A stretch of 64,000 nucleotides of DNA from Fibrobacter sp. UWB13 (lineage in GTDB: Bacteria; Fibrobacterota; Fibrobacteria; Fibrobacterales; Fibrobacteraceae). The notes beneath the pieces were generated by a model. The model was not told the DNA's origin. It did no database searches and worked only from the letters and a program-made list of their open reading frames with translations. The DNA is taken from the NCBI RefSeq assembly GCF_900177805.1, contig NZ_FXAX01000001.1, positions 992,001 through 1,056,000 on the forward strand, given 5' to 3'. Shown here one piece after another: positions 1-8,159 of this stretch (position 1 is its first letter; each line of letters opens with the position of its first letter). Made by a program: the position numbers and the translations under genes.

Positions 1-161
1 GTAAATTGCATTTGTAAAATGCGGCTGCGGGATGCGCGCGGAATGACAAATACAATCGCGCGGAATCTAGTTTAGAAAAATTTACAGAAATTTAGCGGAA
101 TATTTGGAGCAAACTTGCGTGTTATATACGTGTAGGACCAACCATTATATCAGGAGGTTAT

Positions 162-1400
162 ATGAGTCCTACAACAAAAAAACACGTCTGCCGTTGTGCG
201 GCTACGGCTCTTACTGCTCTTGCACTCTGGAATTGCTCTGACGAATCCAAGGCAGAGGCGCCCATCACCATCGAAATCGGCGAAACCGCGAACGTTGCGC
301 TCAAGCTGGACTATACCGAAACACCCTTGCTCGATAGCCTTGTGCTGGACTGCTATGGCACGGATACGGTCCACCTCGTGCATTCCATCGAAAAGAAGTC
401 GTTTAATCTCGACCTTTTCCCGGGTGACGACTGGACTTTTGAAGCGAAGCTCTACGCGAACGGTGCTTTGATGCAGAAAGGCGAAGTCACGACAGCCCTC
501 GAAGCAGGTTCCGCCGTGAACTTGAACATTCCGATGCATGCGCTTGTCGGTTTTGTCTACGTGAAAATTCCTATCGGTTTCGGGAACCCTGCTGGTATCA
601 AGAAAGGCGAAATGAAGCTCACCAGCGGAGACGAAACGTTCACCTACCCCATGGTGTTCGATTCGGACAACGTCACATTCACCAGTGACAACCTCAAGCT
701 CGACCGAGAATACCACATCGCCATCTCGATGCAGGACGAAAGCGGAAAGACTATTTTCAGCATGGAAGACGACTTCACGCTTGACGAAAACACGCCTATT
801 CCGAATTTCCAGATTGAATCGCTCCGCAGCAAGATAGCACTTGCCATCGACATTGCGAAGGACGTGAATTTGCAGGTATCGCTCAAGCTACCCGCCATGA
901 AGCGTTCGCCAACCACAAATGACATCGTGGTCAGCGAGTTCTTTGTGCAGCCCAAGGATTCTACGCAGTACACGTTCGTGGAATTCTACAACGGCAGCAC
1001 GGACACGCTCGTTTTGGACAAATGCACGCTCGGGAAAACTTCGAACGTGAGCGGTGCGGCAGAAATCGCCACCATGACGTTCCCACCCAACGAAGTGCTT
1101 GTCGTTGGTAGTAGAGAAACCGCAGACATTGCAGGCATTTACAGGTACACCGAAAGCATGCCGCAATTCGGCAAGACTTCGGGTTCGATTGTGTTGCAGT
1201 GCAACGGGAACGTTCTCGACTCGCTCTATTACGGCAAGGCGGATACGCTCCACGTGACTCCGCTCCCCATCGGGTCTTCTTCGGCGGCGGTACGCAAGAG
1301 TACACAGCTCAATATCGGGTTGTGGAACAAGCGTAATGAACCGGATTCCTGGTGCACGGACACGCCTACGCCGGGCGTGATTTCCGCCTGCGGGAATTAA
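162..1400 (+). CDS. Probable surface lipoprotein with C-terminal lamin-tail-like domain
   Basis: A 412-residue protein with an excellent Shine-Dalgarno (AGGAGG) before its ATG. The N-terminus has basic residues, a hydrophobic stretch and Cys25 in LWNC, so a lipoprotein signal is likely although the lipobox is not canonical. The middle is rich in beta-strand-type sequence and is not recognised. From about residue 250 the pattern VVSEFF...YTFVEFYNGS...LVLDKC, followed by a late VLVVG, fits a lamin-tail (LTD) domain, a beta-sandwich found on many secreted bacterial proteins. It is probably exported and outer-membrane anchored. Substrate or partner is unknown. It stands alone and is followed by a terminator. 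Confidence 0.6.
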   Translation: MSPTTKKHVCRCAATALTALALWNCSDESKAEAPITIEIGETANVALKLDYTETPLLDSLVLDCYGTDTVHLVHSIEKKSFNLDLFPGDDWTFEAKLYANGALMQKGEVTTALEAGSAVNLNIPMHALVGFVYVKIPIGFGNPAGIKKGEMKLTSGDETFTYPMVFDSDNVTFTSDNLKLDREYHIAISMQDESGKTIFSMEDDFTLDENTPIPNFQIESLRSKIALAIDIAKDVNLQVSLKLPAMKRSPTTNDIVVSEFFVQPKDSTQYTFVEFYNGSTDTLVLDKCTLGKTSNVSGAAEIATMTFPPNEVLVVGSRETADIAGIYRYTESMPQFGKTSGSIVLQCNGNVLDSLYYGKADTLHVTPLPIGSSSAAVRKSTQLNIGLWNKRNEPDSWCTDTPTPGVISACGN

Positions 1401-1408
1401 AAACGCCG

Positions 1409-1429
1409 ATGCCGGAATAAATCCGGCAT
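1409..1429. repeat. REP-like inverted repeat ending in CCGGCATGACA
   Basis: ATGCCGGA and TCCGGCAT form a perfect 8-bp inverted repeat with a 5-nt loop. Variants of the same motif recur at about 1473-1520 and three times at 55385-55475, so this is a dispersed intergenic repeat family of this genome. Confidence 0.5.
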
Positions 1430-1437
1430 GACAAACA

Positions 1438-1465
1438 AGGTCGTCCCGTTTTGGGGCGACCTTTT
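1438..1465 (+). terminator. Intrinsic terminator
   Basis: AAGGTCG and CGACCTT arms with additional C-G pairs, followed by TTTT, downstream of the lipoprotein gene. Confidence 0.6.
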
Positions 1466-1527
1466 ACAAGATGGCGATGCCGGAATGGTTCGGCAGGCTC
1501 ACCAACCTTAGTGCGGCATGACAATGC

Positions 1528-1986
1528 TTAGGCGTGGATTTGGGAGCTGGCGCGTTCGATATCGAACAGGCGACGCAAGTTTTCGGCCTTGGCCGGTTCG
1601 CGTTCTTCCGGGAGCGTGAGCGGACCCATGTTGATGGCAACCAAGATTGAACCCGGATAGTTGTTCACGCGCTTGATGAAATCGCTGACGGAAACACCTT
1701 CGGTGTAGAAGTCCACGACGAACGTATCCCAGTCGTCTTCTTCGAGCTGCTGCAGAGCTTCTTCTTCGGTCTTCACGGCCTTGAAGTAAGCGCCCACGAG
1801 CAAGTCCGAAAGGACTTCGAGGCAGGCTTCACGGCGGACATCGTCTTCTTCCCAAATCAGGATGCGACGGTCGCTGTAGTCACGGACTTGCGGGACAAAG
1901 TTTTCTTCGGCGTTCAATGCATCGAGCATCGCACCGTTGGCTTCGTCCATTTCTTCATCATCAAAATTATCGATTTCTTTAGCCAT
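1528..1986 (-). CDS. Degenerate response-regulator receiver-like protein
   Basis: 152 residues: an acidic, low-complexity N-terminus of about 38 residues and then one CheY-like domain. RILIWEEDD resembles beta1 with the acidic pocket, WDTFVVDFY supplies the phospho-acceptor Asp after beta3, and ILVAIN is beta4. The usual Thr/Ser after beta4 and the Lys of beta5 are not evident, so phosphorylation-dependent switching is doubtful. There is no output domain. It starts 34 nt after the ruvX stop on the same strand and may be co-transcribed, but it also has its own TATATT 6 nt before the ATG, which would give a leaderless mRNA. Role unknown. Confidence 0.6.
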   Translation of the reverse strand: MAKEIDNFDDEEMDEANGAMLDALNAEENFVPQVRDYSDRRILIWEEDDVRREACLEVLSDLLVGAYFKAVKTEEEALQQLEEDDWDTFVVDFYTEGVSVSDFIKRVNNYPGSILVAINMGPLTLPEEREPAKAENLRRLFDIERASSQIHA

Positions 1987-1992
1987 AGTTAA

Positions 1993-1998
1993 AATATA
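1993..1998 (-). promoter_or_regulatory. Possible -10 (TATATT) giving a leaderless mRNA
   Basis: TATATT ends 6 nt before the ATG of the receiver-like gene, which has no Shine-Dalgarno. A start site at or next to the ATG is inferred. No good -35 is visible. Confidence 0.3.
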
Positions 1999-2020
1999 GT
2001 AAAAAGTTGGGTATTAGGTT

Positions 2021-2434
2021 TTATGGGTTTTCGTCGAACCAGCGCTGGAGTATGATCGCGGCGGCGGTACGGTCGATGATTGCCTTGTTCTTCTGCTTTT
2101 TCTTTTTGCTCATGTACGAGGTAAACTCCTGCGCCTGCACACTAGAGTACGATTCGTCCTGCGTATGGATTTTCATCCCCGGGAAGCGCAGCGCCAAATC
2201 CTTGATAAAAGCCTCCACCACCACGTTCTTGCCATCCTTGCGGCCGTCCGGGTGGTACGGCATCCCGACCACGAATTCGTCAATCTTGTTGATGCGCACG
2301 AGCTGGTCCAGACGTTCGAACAGGTTCGTCGTCTTTTGGTCGATCGTCTCGCGCGAAAACGCCATCTTGAGCTCGGAATCGCCAAATGCGACCCCGACAC
2401 GATGCTCTCCGTAATCCAAAGCCAAGTAATTCAC
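2021..2434 (-). CDS. ruvX: RuvX/YqgF-type pre-16S rRNA nuclease (putative Holliday junction resolvase)
   Basis: 137 residues, the usual length for the RuvX/YqgF family. The N-terminal LALDYGEHRVGVAF carries the first catalytic Asp of the RNase H-like fold, FVVGMP is the central strand with the family G-P, and DESYSS and IDRTAAAIIL match the later conserved acidic positions. In Escherichia coli the homologue trims the 5' end of 16S rRNA; a Holliday junction role was first proposed from the fold. The start is GTG, chosen because the family begins directly with this strand. No Shine-Dalgarno is properly spaced. It is divergent from typA, and the two promoters seem to share one -35. Confidence 0.9.
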   Translation of the reverse strand: MNYLALDYGEHRVGVAFGDSELKMAFSRETIDQKTTNLFERLDQLVRINKIDEFVVGMPYHPDGRKDGKNVVVEAFIKDLALRFPGMKIHTQDESYSSVQAQEFTSYMSKKKKQKNKAIIDRTAAAIILQRWFDENP

Positions 2435-2441
2435 GCCTCTA

Positions 2442-2471
2442 AATATAGAATACGAGCGCTAAATATTGCAA
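2442..2471 (-). promoter_or_regulatory. ruvX promoter, sharing its -35 with typA
   Basis: TTGCAA at 2466-2471, 18-bp spacer, TATATT at 2442-2447. The -10 ends 7 nt before the GTG start, so the transcript would be leaderless or nearly so. Confidence 0.45.
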
Positions 2472-2494
2472 TTTTCCACTCATTTTTCTATCTT
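2466..2494 (+). promoter_or_regulatory. typA promoter
   Basis: TTGCAA at 2466-2471, 17-bp spacer, TATCTT at 2489-2494. TTGCAA is its own reverse complement, so the same six bases can serve as the -35 for both divergent genes. Confidence 0.5.
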
Positions 2495-2525
2495 TGCGCC
2501 GAAAATTAAAGCCAAACGGTAAAAT

Positions 2526-4361
2526 ATGGATCAATCAAAAATCAGAAACGTTGCCATCATCGCCCACGTTGACCACGGTAAAACTACCCTGGTGAACCAG
2601 CTCCTCAAACAGTGCGGTACCTTCCATGAAGGTGAAGAAATCGTGGACCGCGTGATGGACTCCGACAACCTCGAACGCGAACGCGGCATTACCATCCTCT
2701 CCAAGAACACGAGCGTGATGTACAAGGGATACCGCGTGAACATCGTCGATACCCCGGGGCACGCCGACTTCGGTGGCCAGGTGGAACGCGTTTTGGGTAC
2801 AGTCGATGGCGTTCTTCTGGTCGTTGACGCATTCGAAGGCCCCATGGCCCAGACCCGCTTCGTGACGAAGAAGGCTTTGGAACTCGGCCTTACCCCGATC
2901 ATCGTCGTGAACAAGATCGACCGTGACGGTTGTAACCCGCTCCTCGCCTTGGACAAGGTCTTTGACTTGTTCTGCGAACTCGATGCAACCGAAGAACAGC
3001 TCGATTTCGACAGAGTTTTTGGCAGTGGCCGTAAGGGCATTTGCCGCGCCGAACTTGAAGACCCGGATGGCGACTTCAGCATCTTGATGGACAAGATCAT
3101 CGAACGCATCCCGGCTCCGAAGGGCGATCCGAACGGCGAACCGCTCCTCCAGATTGCCTCCCTCGAATACTCCAGCTTCCTCGGCCGTTTGGCTGTGGGT
3201 CGCGTGCAGCAGGGCGTGTTCAAGCCGAACCAGACCTACGCTCAGGCATTCCCCGACGGAACCGTCAAGAACGTCCGTCCGCAGAAGATCCTCCGCTACG
3301 AAGGCCTCACCCCGAAGCCGATCGAAGAAGCTGGTCCGGGCGAAATCATCCTCATCGCAGGTCTTGACTACTTCGATATCGGTGATACGCTTTCTTCTAC
3401 GAACAATCCAGTTCACTTGCCGCGTATTCACATTGACCCGCCGACAATCTCCATGCTCTTCACCGTGAACACTTCGCCGCTCGCCGGCAAATACGGTGGA
3501 AAGTTCATGACGGGTAACCAGCTCCAGGAACGTTTGGAACGCGCCCACATGGCTGACCCGGCACTTCTCGTCGAAAAGGCCGAAGGCGCCTCTACGTTCA
3601 AGGTCTCTGGCCGTGGCATTTTGCACCTCACGATTCTCGTCGAAAACATGCGCCGTGAACTTTATGAATTCACCATCGGTTCTCCGCAGGTCATTTTCCA
3701 GAAAGACGAAAGCGGCAAGCTTTTGGAACCGGTCGAAGACTTCAAGGTCGAAGTTCCGAACGAATTCAGCGGCGCCTGCATCCAGGAAATCCAGCAGCGC
3801 AAGGGCGAAATGGTCAACATGACCACCGACGAAAACGACCGCGTTTCTCTCGAATTTATCGTTCCCTCCCGTGGCCTTATCGGTATCCGTCCGAAGCTCC
3901 TCTCCCTTTCCAAGGGTTACGCTGTGACGCAGTCCTTCTTCAAGGAATACCAGCCGTACAAGGGAGAAATTCCGTCTCGTATCAACGGTGTACTCATCGC
4001 CAAGGAACCGGGCGAAGCTGCAAGCTATGCTCTTTCTAACTTGGAAGATCGTGGCTACCTCATCATCGGTCCGGGTGCCGAAGTTTATCCGGGCATGATC
4101 GTGGGTGAACACAACCGCGACGTCGATATCACCGTGAACGTCACGAAGGGCAAGCACCTCACCAACATGCGTTCGAAGTCCGCTGACGACATGATCCAGC
4201 TCACGCCGTACCGCCGCATGACTTTGGAAGAATGCGTGACCTTCATCAATGAAGATGAATGCATCGAAGTCACTCCGGAAGTGCTCCGCATCCGCAAGAC
4301 CGAGCTCGACCCGATCAAGCGTAAGCAGATGTCCAAGAAGCCGGCTGAAGACGACGATTAA
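2526..4361 (+). CDS. typA: Ribosome-associated GTPase TypA/BipA
   Basis: 611 residues, full length for the family. The order is: G1 [10 protein letters not shown] at about residue 13, switch I ERGITI, G3 DTPGHADF, G4 NKID, then an EF-G-like domain II, domains III and V, and the TypA-specific C-terminal region. BipA binds the ribosome at the EF-G site and supports 50S assembly, notably in the cold and under stress. There is little Shine-Dalgarno before the ATG. It is monocistronic, followed at once by a strong terminator. Codon use is GC-rich like the other core genes. Confidence 0.97.
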   Translation: MDQSKIRNVAIIAHVDHGKTTLVNQLLKQCGTFHEGEEIVDRVMDSDNLERERGITILSKNTSVMYKGYRVNIVDTPGHADFGGQVERVLGTVDGVLLVVDAFEGPMAQTRFVTKKALELGLTPIIVVNKIDRDGCNPLLALDKVFDLFCELDATEEQLDFDRVFGSGRKGICRAELEDPDGDFSILMDKIIERIPAPKGDPNGEPLLQIASLEYSSFLGRLAVGRVQQGVFKPNQTYAQAFPDGTVKNVRPQKILRYEGLTPKPIEEAGPGEIILIAGLDYFDIGDTLSSTNNPVHLPRIHIDPPTISMLFTVNTSPLAGKYGGKFMTGNQLQERLERAHMADPALLVEKAEGASTFKVSGRGILHLTILVENMRRELYEFTIGSPQVIFQKDESGKLLEPVEDFKVEVPNEFSGACIQEIQQRKGEMVNMTTDENDRVSLEFIVPSRGLIGIRPKLLSLSKGYAVTQSFFKEYQPYKGEIPSRINGVLIAKEPGEAASYALSNLEDRGYLIIGPGAEVYPGMIVGEHNRDVDITVNVTKGKHLTNMRSKSADDMIQLTPYRRMTLEECVTFINEDECIEVTPEVLRIRKTELDPIKRKQMSKKPAEDDD

Positions 4362-4408
4362 TTAGACGAAAGAACGAACCTTCGGTTCTACAGACGAAAA
4401 ATTAGAGA

Positions 4409-4431
4409 AGCACCCTGCGGGGTGCTTTTTT
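4409..4431 (+). terminator. typA intrinsic terminator
   Basis: Perfect 7-bp stem AGCACCC/GGGTGCT with a TGCG loop and six T residues, 48 nt after the typA stop. Confidence 0.85.
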
Positions 4432-4452
4432 CGATGAACCAGCGTTACCATA

Positions 4453-4753
4453 CTACGCCTTATATTCTGCGGTAGCTTCCATCAGTTTATCAAAATCACT
4501 TTTGTAGGTAGCATCTCGAATCACACGAAATAATAGCTCCGTGCGGAGTGGTTGTTTCCATTTTGGAAACAACCACTTTTTCATCAAGTTCCCCACTTTC
4601 GAAGATGTTCTTCAAATGCTTTGATATAGCCGATTTTTGAACATCAAAAAGATTGGCCATTTTCGCTTGAGTAAGCCAAAGATTTTCGTTATGCAATAAA
4701 ATCTCAACTTTGACTTCTTCGTTTTCGGTCTTGTAAAGCAGAATCTCTTTCAT
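4453..4753 (-). pseudogene. RhuM-family gene with internal deletion
   Basis: The first about 75 codons are a clear RhuM N-terminus: LLHNENLWLTQAKMANLF, SAISKHLKNIF, and ESGELDEKVVVSKMETTTPHGAI. The sequence then changes frame and jumps to the RhuM C-terminal tail (RDATYKSDFDKLMEATAEY, ending at TAG 4455-4453). The central two thirds of the gene are missing. The join lies near 4515-4530. The remaining tail matches the end of the intact RhuM gene at 10866 (KSDFDKFLNEA). It is a relic of a third RhuM copy; its promoter is still present. Confidence 0.75.
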
Positions 4754-4760
4754 ATACACA

Positions 4761-4789
4761 AATGTACACTAAAGTTATAATTCTGTCAA
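4761..4789 (-). promoter_or_regulatory. Promoter of the RhuM remnant
   Basis: TTGACA (4784-4789), 17-bp spacer, TACATT (4761-4766), ending 7 nt before the ATG at 4753. The ACACAAATGTAC around the -10 resembles the inverted-repeat half sites at the two intact RhuM promoters. Confidence 0.5.
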
Positions 4790-4796
4790 GTAATGC

Positions 4797-4820
4797 AAAA
4801 AGGGGCCTTACGCCCCTTTT
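4797..4820 (-). terminator. Terminator of RhuM gene 1
   Basis: AAGGGGC/GCCCCTT stem 8 nt past the stop at 4828. On the minus strand it is followed by a run of T. Confidence 0.7.
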
Positions 4821-4827
4821 CCCCCGC

Positions 4828-5814
4828 CTAAGTTTTTTTCGAAGTCTTTTTCTCAATCGTCTTGATGGAATCCAGGAAAGCCTTCTCTACAGACGAGAGC
4901 GTCTTTTGCTGGTACTTGCGATATTCGCCGGTAGCCTTTTCGACCGCCAGTTCATGGGAAACAGATCCGTTGCCTTTAAGCAACTGTTCTCCGCCAGCCG
5001 TCAGGATCTGGTCCAGGTGCTTAGACCAGTCCGCCATAGTCATCGGTTCATGGCGTTCGGCCTTGCGCTCCGCGAAATCCAGATAACCCGAAACGATTTG
5101 CCCCATGGCGCGCAATTCCTTTTCATCCAGATAATTTTTGGCAATCAACGCCTCTTGAAGGGTCGGCTTGTCCCCGGAAAAAGTCGTAAGCCCCATAAAG
5201 ACCTTCTCGGCATCTGCGCGGCTATAGATGACCTCCGCCGCAGTCTGCCCGTGCACGGCAAAATGCATCTTGTTCTGCACCTTCTTGAAGAACAGGACCG
5301 AAGTATCCGCCTTGGGGTCATAGTCAATACTCGTCGCGTAAATGTCGAGAACCTGACGGTAAAACACCTTCTCGCTGGCACGGATGTCGCGAATCCGCGC
5401 CAGAAGTTCTTGCCAGTAATTGCCTCCGCCCAGCTTTTTCAGGCGATCGTCGTCCATCGTGAAGCCCTTGACGATGTATTCCTTGAGGCGTTTCGTGGCC
5501 CACTGCCTGAACTGGGTGCCTCGCAGGGACTTTACGCGATAGCCCACAGAAATAATGACGTCAAGGTTGTAAAAATTGGTCATTTTCGTCAAATTTTGCG
5601 TAAATTCGGAATTTCCGAATTTTCTCATCACCTGCGATTCAACCAGTTCACCTTCCTGGAAAATATTCTTTATATGCTCATTTATGGTCGATTTCGATTT
5701 ACTAAACAGCACGGACATCTGGTCCTGCGTAAGCCAGGCCGTCTCATCCTCAAAACGGACCTCCACATTGATGGCCTCGTCGTCGGTCTTGAAAATTACA
5801 ATCTCGTCGTTCAT
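4828..5814 (-). CDS. RhuM-family protein, copy 1
   Basis: 328 residues from ATG 5814, preceded by a G-rich ribosome site; a TTG 12 nt upstream is less likely. The winged-helix-like N-terminus WLTQDQMSVLF...STINEHIKNIF is followed by the family signature FYNLDVIISVGYRV...GTQFRQWAT and a helical C-terminal half with FYRQVLDIYATSIDYDP. The family is named after RhuM of a Salmonella pathogenicity island; its molecular function is unknown. Members cluster in genomic islands next to restriction and defence genes, as here. It has a strong own promoter, overlapped by an inverted repeat, and a 136-bp repeat behind it that also occurs behind copy 2. Confidence 0.85.
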   Translation of the reverse strand: MNDEIVIFKTDDEAINVEVRFEDETAWLTQDQMSVLFSKSKSTINEHIKNIFQEGELVESQVMRKFGNSEFTQNLTKMTNFYNLDVIISVGYRVKSLRGTQFRQWATKRLKEYIVKGFTMDDDRLKKLGGGNYWQELLARIRDIRASEKVFYRQVLDIYATSIDYDPKADTSVLFFKKVQNKMHFAVHGQTAAEVIYSRADAEKVFMGLTTFSGDKPTLQEALIAKNYLDEKELRAMGQIVSGYLDFAERKAERHEPMTMADWSKHLDQILTAGGEQLLKGNGSVSHELAVEKATGEYRKYQQKTLSSVEKAFLDSIKTIEKKTSKKT

Positions 5815-5840
5815 ATCGCCCCCCAAAAAAGAAGCCTACA

Positions 5841-5870
5841 CATTTGTTCACCACAAAATATACACAAATG
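5841..5870. promoter_or_regulatory. Inverted repeat over the RhuM-1 promoter (operator candidate)
   Basis: CATTTGT (5841-5847) and ACAAATG (5864-5870) are perfect 7-bp arms separated by 16 bp and they bracket the -10. A related site lies at the same place before RhuM-2. Binding by RhuM itself, which has an HTH-like N-terminus, is an inference. Confidence 0.5.
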
Positions 5871-5885
5871 CATGGCGATTGTCAA
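5857..5885 (-). promoter_or_regulatory. RhuM-1 promoter
   Basis: Perfect -35 TTGACA (5880-5885), 17-bp spacer, TATATT (5857-5862); the leader to ATG 5814 is about 36 nt. Confidence 0.75.
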
Positions 5886-5956
5886 TAGCCCCTCCCCCAT
5901 GTCATCCCGGCCTTGTGCCGGGATTTCATGCAACTATTGTTGACATCAAGAAATCA

Positions 5957-6092
5957 CGGGCGTTCCCTGCTGCGCAGGGGCAGGCTCTCGCGGCATAAAA
6001 TTACGGCCTCACGCCGCAATTTTTCCGCCTAGAGGGCCGAGCGCGGGACACCAGCGGCCCTCCCGGCCCTACGGGCTTCGATCCCTAACGCA
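5957..6092. repeat. 136-bp dispersed repeat, copy A
   Basis: From CGGGCGTTCCCTGC to CCCTAACGCA. It matches 12092-12227 over its whole length without gaps and with 5 differences by eye. It is GC-rich and full of small inverted repeats, with no open frame. It lies 72 bp upstream of the RhuM-1 promoter, and copy B sits 66 bp upstream of the RhuM-2 promoter in the same orientation. The sequence between repeat and promoter is not shared. Confidence 0.85.
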
Positions 6093-6093
6093 G

Positions 6094-6112
6094 AAAGGGG
6101 CCTCGCCCCTTT
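6094..6112. terminator. Hairpin next to repeat copy A
   Basis: AAAGGGGC/GCCCCTTT with a 3-nt loop abuts the repeat. Copy B is likewise followed by a hairpin (12227-12254) of different sequence. Only a short T tract, so terminator function is uncertain. Confidence 0.35.
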
Positions 6113-6168
6113 CGAACGGAGCCTCATTCACCGGCACCGCAACGCCCCGTTTGCTTCTAGAATGTTTG

Positions 6169-6198
6169 TTGACAGATTTGTTCTTGCATTAGTATATT
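6169..6198 (+). promoter_or_regulatory. Promoter of the membrane-anchored gene at 6218
   Basis: TTGACA (6169-6174), 18-bp spacer, TATATT (6193-6198). AAAGGA follows, 8 nt before the ATG. Confidence 0.6.
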
Positions 6199-6217
6199 TC
6201 ATCTAAAGGATAATTCT

Positions 6218-7381
6218 ATGATTGACTACATCATCGCAAACAAGACATGGATTTTTAGTGGTATAGGCATTCTAGTAATTACCGGAATCGGTTCCTTCAT
6301 CGCAATAATCTTCAAGCGTAAAAAGAAAAACAACTCTTCGCAAAATCAATCTTCGGGGAACAATTCCGTCAACATACAAACCAACGGAAATGTCACAGTC
6401 AATCAAACTAGCGCATCCTATACAGAAATCAGAGAAATTGCACTTGATGTTTTCAAAGCAAACTTCATGGTATCGACTGGAAACTCTCAAAAAACAGCGA
6501 ACAAAAGAGCAGAGCATATAACAGAAGAATTTCTTGGCAGATTGCAAGAAGAGAATCCATCGGGATTAGGCGCTGCGGAGGAACCAGATTTCCAGGACGC
6601 ATTGTTTACTGTACAAAAAGAATATGCAAAAAGCGGAGATGCTAAATTAGGCGACATTCTAGTTGATTTGCTCATAAACCGAAGTAAAGAACAGCACCGT
6701 AGCCTAATCCAGCTTGTTCTTAACGAGGCCATAAAAACTGCTCCGAAATTAACACAAGAGCAGCTGGCAATACTTTCCGTGATATTTTTACTTCGGTACA
6801 CAGCACAACTTAACATCACATGCTTAGAAAACCTCGGCGATTATTTAGATAAATACATTCAACAACAAATCCCTCACCTGAACAAAGGGGATGCATATTA
6901 TCAACATTTACAATATGCAGGATGCGGAAACATAGAATTGGGAAGTGTTGAATTATCCAGAATATGGGAATCGCACTATCAGGGGTTGTTTTTTAAAGGG
7001 TTTGATCTATCTCTGGAAGAAAAAACAAGAATCTCTGAAGGATCATTTTCGACATTCATCATACCTTGCTTAAACAACCCTTCGAAATTTCAGGTCAATG
7101 CCCTAACGCAAAAAAATTTAGAAGAAAAACTGTCTAAATCAAATCTCAGAGAATCAGAGAAAACATTTATCAAGGAACTTTTTAACAGGAACAAGATGTC
7201 CTATGATGAAATAAAAACGAAAATAACAGAAATCCGCCCATATATGAGCGATTTCTATAACATTTGGGAAAAATCCTCAATGAAAAAATTTCAACTAACT
7301 AGCGTTGGAATTGCGATTGGACATGCCAACATCAAGAAAACGAACGGAGAATTTACCGACCTTTCGATATGGATAAATTAA
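6218..7381 (+). CDS. Membrane-anchored protein resembling the LPO_1073/Vpar_1526 family
   Basis: 387 residues. One N-terminal transmembrane helix (about residues 10-32, GIGILVITGIGSFIAII) is followed by a basic stop-transfer and an Asn/Ser/Gln-rich linker with the pattern NNSVNIQTNGNVTVNQ. A long cytosolic, mostly helical domain follows. The combination of short anchor, polar G-N-V-T-V linker and helical body is what I recall for the uncharacterised LPO_1073/Vpar_1526 family; this should be checked by profile search. Similar beta-like linkers join effector and sensor parts in bacterial immune proteins. It lies alone between RhuM-1 and the cyclase-like operon. No catalytic motif is seen. Confidence 0.45.
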   Translation: MIDYIIANKTWIFSGIGILVITGIGSFIAIIFKRKKKNNSSQNQSSGNNSVNIQTNGNVTVNQTSASYTEIREIALDVFKANFMVSTGNSQKTANKRAEHITEEFLGRLQEENPSGLGAAEEPDFQDALFTVQKEYAKSGDAKLGDILVDLLINRSKEQHRSLIQLVLNEAIKTAPKLTQEQLAILSVIFLLRYTAQLNITCLENLGDYLDKYIQQQIPHLNKGDAYYQHLQYAGCGNIELGSVELSRIWESHYQGLFFKGFDLSLEEKTRISEGSFSTFIIPCLNNPSKFQVNALTQKNLEEKLSKSNLRESEKTFIKELFNRNKMSYDEIKTKITEIRPYMSDFYNIWEKSSMKKFQLTSVGIAIGHANIKKTNGEFTDLSIWIN

Positions 7382-7498
7382 ACAGGATCTTGCTTGTCGG
7401 GATTTCTTTCTATAGGTTCTTAATGGTTGTTCGGGTCAAAGCAACCCACGGCGGTTCCGAGATAATTGTTGACATCCATATTCTTTGACATTACACAA

Positions 7499-8158
7499 TC
7501 ACTTCACTATGGCAATTTTTCCATCAAACACCAAAGTTCCTCCCTCATAAAAGAGTCCTCCTTCTTTATGGAAACTGCCGGATATCCAACCTTCTCCATC
7601 AAGCGAAAATAAAGTCGATTTCAAGAACGAATGTCCCTCTTTCTTACCTTCCCTTTTTATCAAAGCCCGCAGAACATAGATTTCTAATTGATATAAGCCC
7701 ATTAACGCTTTAATGACATTCCCTTGGTTTGCAAATTTATAATACTCCTGGGTAATATCCTCGATAGTTCCTACTTTGAAGCGTTCGTGTTTTATCTTGT
7801 TATACGCAGTCCACCAACCGGGATTTCGCATGCTCCAATTCTGCCATGGAATTTCATCAAAGGATTCCGACACAACTCGAACACGTTCAAATTCCGGGAC
7901 GTTTGCCAAAATATATGTTTTGTAATCATTAATGTTTGAGACGTTGTTTTGCCTCAACCCCTCCGAGCAAAAATACCTGGCAAGAATATCAATTTCGCTA
8001 CCTATTTCAAGGAGTAATTTCAAGAATGCCGAAGAATAAGTTGTGTAATTACATATATCAAACGCAACAAATCGTTCCGTCTGAATAAATTCTTCTTCTA
8101 TGGAGGTGTAATTCTTCCAATAAAGCTTTCTAAAGGTCTCTGCAGTCATTTCTCCCAT
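7499..8158 (-). CDS. Unknown protein, HEPN-like region, second gene of the cyclase-like operon
   Basis: 219 residues from ATG 8158, chosen because AAAGGA lies 9 nt before it and it starts 1 nt after the TAA of the upstream gene; an ATG 9 nt earlier has no room for a ribosome site. The first two thirds look helical, with SSAFLKLLLEIGSEIDILARYF and WWTAYNKIKHERF, a layout like HEPN-type RNases or AbiU2/AbiV-like proteins, though no exact R-x4-6-H motif is visible. The last 45 residues are Gly-rich beta-type (GGLFYEGGTLVFDG). Tight coupling to the cyclase-like gene suggests they act together. Function not known. Confidence 0.55.
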   Translation of the reverse strand: MGEMTAETFRKLYWKNYTSIEEEFIQTERFVAFDICNYTTYSSAFLKLLLEIGSEIDILARYFCSEGLRQNNVSNINDYKTYILANVPEFERVRVVSESFDEIPWQNWSMRNPGWWTAYNKIKHERFKVGTIEDITQEYYKFANQGNVIKALMGLYQLEIYVLRALIKREGKKEGHSFLKSTLFSLDGEGWISGSFHKEGGLFYEGGTLVFDGKIAIVK

Positions 8159-8159
8159 T

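Noticed and set aside
2535-4157. 540-codon open frame opposite typA
   Set aside because: It is the antisense shadow of a highly conserved gene with strong codon bias; no ribosome site and low-complexity translation.
4762-5943. 393-codon open frame opposite RhuM-1
   Set aside because: Covers the RhuM promoter and repeat on the other strand; the RhuM reading has all family motifs.
5957-6092. 136-bp repeat as a tRNA-like attachment site (GGGCTTCGATCCC resembles a T-arm)
   Set aside because: No acceptor stem, anticodon arm or CCA can be drawn, and there is no integrase nearby.
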